A stretch of 64,000 nt of DNA, taken from Sacculina carcini (Eukaryota; Arthropoda; Thecostraca; Sacculinidae). The stretch covers positions 4,118,493 to 4,182,492 of the forward strand of contig OU696587.1 in the NCBI GenBank assembly GCA_916048095.2, given 5' to 3'. The position numbers and the translations under genes are program-made. Below the pieces are notes generated by a model that saw only the letters and a program-made list of their open reading frames with translations, had not been told where the DNA came from and did no database searches. Below, piece after piece: positions 61,167 through 64,000 of this stretch. The stretch's first letter is position 1, and each line of letters starts with the position of its first letter.

Positions 61167-61526
61167 GATGAGTGCGGGCGAGTCCGTGTGTCGAAGCGAT
61201 GTGTAAGGCAGAGCAACGGAGTACAATGGTACACCCTGACAGGGAGGGTTAATCCTCTGCCGGTGGGAGAAACCAGCACAAAAACAGGGACGCGAGAACA
61301 CGGGCGCTCAAGCAAACAGGGACCAACACAAGACACAACCTAACTCGACGACAGCACAAACAAGACTGAAAAACTAGAGTAATTGAGCCTTATAATCACA
61401 ATTTACTTCCGAATCCAAATAAGACAGATTAGAAGGGCACGGATCAATGTACACAGACTACCCAAACGAAATCCTAACGAATGTAACACCCGAAGAATAG
61501 CAAACATTATCGAATATCGAGAACGA

Positions 61527-61957
61527 ACGTGCGAAACCCCAAGGATGGGAAGAAGTGGTCGGTGGAGTTTATTGTGTGCAAAGGAAACCGTACTCCACTG
61601 CTGGGCCTGAATGCAAGCGTTCAAATGGGACTTGTGAAAGTGCAGCAAGAGAATTTTGTTCGAGTGAATAAGGTGGAGATGTCAGGTTACAGTGACGTGA
61701 TGAACGGCTCACTGGGAACACTGCCGGGTGTTCATCATCTGAAATTGAAAGCAGACGTCAAGCCAACAGTGATGCCGGACAGGAGAGTGCCTATATCTGT
61801 GCGACCACTGTTGAAGAATGAGTTGGACAGATTGACGCAACTAGGTGTAATTGTTCCAGTGACACAGCCCACTGACTGGGTGAGTCAGATGGTGTGTACC
61901 AAGAAAAAGGACGGGTCTGTACGAATCTGCATTGACCCAAGGGACCTGAATGACTAG
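61527..61957 (+). pseudogene. Gypsy G3 protease end and RT start
   Basis: VRNPKDGKKWSVEFIVCKGN and LLGLNASVQMGLV complete the protease. DVKPTVMPDRRVPISVRPLL and SQMVCTKKKDGSVRICIDPR follow as RT fingers with the usual LKADVKP-P-R linker. A stop at 61,955 and a frameshift just after it interrupt the frame before MPVLEETLHEMS. Confidence 0.85.
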
Positions 61958-61959
61958 AG

Positions 61960-62180
61960 ACACTGGTAAGAGAACGCTTCACGATGCCGGTCCTAGAAGA
62001 GACTCTTCATGAGATGTCAATGTCGAAAGTGTTCACAAAAGCAGACTTAGCCTCTGGCTACTGGCATGTTGTTATCGATGAACAATCAAGCGTACTGACA
62101 ACGTTTCAAACGTGTTGTGGGAGGTACCGATGGCTTCGGTTACCATTTGGATTGTCAGTAGCTGCTGAGATATTCCAGAA
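61960..62180 (+). pseudogene. Gypsy G3 RT, fingers to palm
   Basis: MPVLEETLHEMSMSKVFTKA, DLASGYWHVVIDEQSS and RLPFGLSVAAEIFQK are RT blocks 2 and 3. At a run of seven A bases (about 62,174-62,180) the frame shifts, and the next part continues in the +1 frame. Confidence 0.85.
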
Positions 62181-64000
62181 AAAAACTCCTCGAATCGCTA
62201 TCTGGACTGGATGGAGTAGTCTGCATCGCCGACGATGTGATCGTGCACGGCAAAGATACAGCGGAACATGATCAACGACTACAAGCGTTTATGCAGAGAT
62301 GCCGCGAGAAAAAACTGCAGCTGAACCGAGAGAAAATGATTCTACGATCTGATCACATAACCTTTATGGGTCATGTGATTTCCAAAGACGGACTGCGAAG
62401 AGATCCAGAGAAAGTGAAGGCCATTTCAGAATATCCTGTTCCTGAGTCATTGCCTGAACTGAGAAGATTCCTCGGTATGGTGAATTATCTATCGAGATAT
62501 TTGCCCCAGTGCTCTGACATTCATCCGATGGTAAACCTGACCAGAAAAGATGTTCCGTGGAACTGGTCAGATGTGCAACAAAAAGCATTTGAGACAATCA
62601 AGAATATGATTGTGTGTGATTCCTGTTTGACACTGTATGACCCCAGCAAGAAACTCGTGCTAGAAAACGATGCCAGCAGCTATGGTCTAGGAAGTGCTCT
62701 GCTGCAAGAAGGCAAACCAATTGCGTTTGCAAGTCGTGCAATGACAGCAGCGGAGAGAAACTACGCGCAGATCGAGAAGGAGTTGTTAGCGGTGAAATTC
62801 GGTCTCGAGAAATTTCATCACTACACCTTTGGACGTCCTGTGGTGGTTATTACCGACCACAAACCACTTGTCAGCATAACGAGCAAGCCGGTAAACTTGG
62901 CATCGAGACGTCTCCAGTCTATGCTGTTGGTGATCCAGAATTACGACGTGAAGCTGAACTATCGCCGTGGTGCTGACTTACCATTGGCGGATGCATTGTC
63001 TCTGGCACCCGATTCGACCGAGGTGACTACAGATGAAGAGCATCTACACAACTTGAGCATCACACCGTTCAAGCCGGAGCGGTTGGCTGTTGTTCGAGAT
63101 GCGACTAGTCAAGATGGCAGTCTTATGGCTCTTCAACGAGTAGTTATGTCCGGTTGGCCAGATGAGAAGACATCTGTTCCTGTTGAAGCACTGCCGTACT
63201 ACCACTGCAGAGATGAGGTTGTAGCTCAAGATGGTATTTTACTCAGAGGTGATAGAGTGATCATACCTCAGTCGATGCGTCGAGAAATGATGCAAAGAGT
63301 GCATGCAGGTCATGGGGGTATAAACTCGTGTTTACGACGAGCGAGAGATGTGATTTTTTGGCCAGGAATGTCGAGTGATATCCGACAGTATGTGGAATCT
63401 TGTGACATATGTGCAAGTGATTCGGTGAGCAACCACAAAGAACCGTTGATATGTCATTCTGTACCTGGGCGAGCATGGGAGAAAGTTGCCACTGATTTGT
63501 TCACATTCAGAAGTCGAGAATACTTGGTTACTGTTGATTATTACAGTCAGTATGCAGAGGTGGATTTCTTACCTGAGCCGACGTCGAAGAACGTTATCCA
63601 CAAGCTGAAGCAGCATTTTGCTAGATATGGCATACCAGATGCCGTGGTGTCCGATAATGGCACGCAGTACACTAGCCGAATGTTCAAAGATTTTGCCAAA
63701 AAGTGGGACTTTGCTCACGTGACTTCGTCTCCGGGTAACTCACAATCTAACGGAGTTGCCGAGGCAGCAGTGAAGGTTGTTAAACGCGTAATGACGAGAT
63801 GTCATTACGCGAATGTTATTATGAGATGTTATTCTGCGAATGAGGATCCATATCTAGGACTGCTGAACTTGAGAAACACACCGCAAGAAGGAGTGAACCT
63901 GAGTCCAGCACAACGCCTACTGGGTCGTCGAACGAGGACTGTTGTTCCGACTCACCCGTCTCGTCTTGCCCCTCAAGTTATAAGTGGCGAGCAAGTGAAG
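62181..64000 (+). CDS. Gypsy G3 RT, RNase H and integrase, running off the window
   Basis: Open to the right edge without a stop (about 605 codons). RT palm with catalytic VVCIADDVIVHG (the xADD box is IADD), then FMGHVISKDGLRRDPEKVKA, then RNase H (LVLENDASSYGLGSALLQEG; TDHKPL), the integrase HHCC finger (RVHAGHGGINSCLRR to SCDICAS), and the core: VATDLFTFRSREYLVTVDYY, VVSDNGTQYTSRMF and GNSQSNGVAEAAVKVV (D, D, E). The element resembles K02A2.6-like gypsy elements with integrase lacking a chromodomain so far. RNase H has END in place of TD at its first acidic residue. The 3' end and LTR are outside. Confidence 0.9.

Larger units (their letters stand above)
56870..61526 (-). mobile_element. 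CR1/L2-like LINE, apparently full-length, inserted in G3 protease
   Basis: Two ORFs on the minus strand (ORF1 59,979-61,166; ORF2 57,146-59,944+) with 3' UTR to about 56,873 and 5' UTR to about 61,526. The G3 protease reading stops and resumes exactly around it. Flanking AGAACAAAC (left) and AGAACGAAC (right) form an imperfect 9-bp target duplication. The 3' end is a short TTTG repeat, read on the minus strand. Confidence 0.8.

Noticed and set aside
1-64000. tRNA or rRNA genes
   Set aside because: No cloverleaf with A and B boxes and no rRNA sequence was recognised by eye; tRNA-like strings were only LTR primer sites.

Overview
The window is eukaryotic, almost certainly metazoan, DNA made nearly entirely of transposable elements. 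Evidence is the mix of families: gypsy LTR elements, a copia gag relic, three LINE types, a Penelope-like endonuclease, hAT, Tc1/mariner-like and P-element (THAP9-type) transposases, and a Maverick/Polinton-like element with a family-B DNA polymerase. One EGF-repeat stretch is the only host-type coding sequence. No operons, CRISPR arrays, rRNA or tRNA genes were seen. The mix fits an aquatic invertebrate, but the phylum cannot be set from the sequence.

Layout. 1-444: LINE ORF1 with zinc knuckles, cut by the window edge. 445-2328: decayed gypsy (family G2) with its LTR. 4154-7615: a 1.54-kb tandem duplication whose first unit carries a 369-bp insertion with a GC-rich hairpin. 8628-9430: EGF-repeat pseudogene. 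9.6-11.9 kb: gag zinc knuckles, GIY-YIG Penelope fragment, two unidentified ORFs and a LINE RT scrap. 11.9-25.7 kb: four hAT copies in tandem, interrupted by P-like fragments, a solo LTR, and a TIR element (X) that itself holds a complete 1.3-kb Tc1-like element. 26.3-27.2 kb: P relic. 27,291-30,598: young internally deleted LTR retrotransposon with matching 5-bp target duplications. 31.8-33.4 kb: the best preserved P transposase ORF. 34.1-34.6 kb: copia gag relic.

34.9-44.4 kb is the most interesting part. It holds two protein-primed-type DNA polymerase relics, a near-perfect inverted repeat studded with TGACGTCA palindromes, two intact ORFs of unknown function on opposite strands, a gene made of two tandem copies of one Polinton-type protein domain, a 423-bp palindrome, and the Walker A start of an ATPase gene cut off by an LTR element. 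I read this as a decayed Maverick/Polinton-like element of the lineage carrying F54H12.2-like proteins.

44.4-64.0 kb: LTR element fragment, jockey-like LINE, LINE endonuclease fragment, a head-to-tail chimera of two gypsy elements (G1 and G2), and a plus-strand gypsy (G3) split by a full CR1/L2-like LINE inserted in its protease. G3 runs off the right edge.

The order of insertion can be read from the nesting: hAT before X before Tc1-like; hAT before the solo LTR; G3 before the CR1-like LINE; Polinton ATPase before the LTR element, and that LTR element before the jockey-like LINE.
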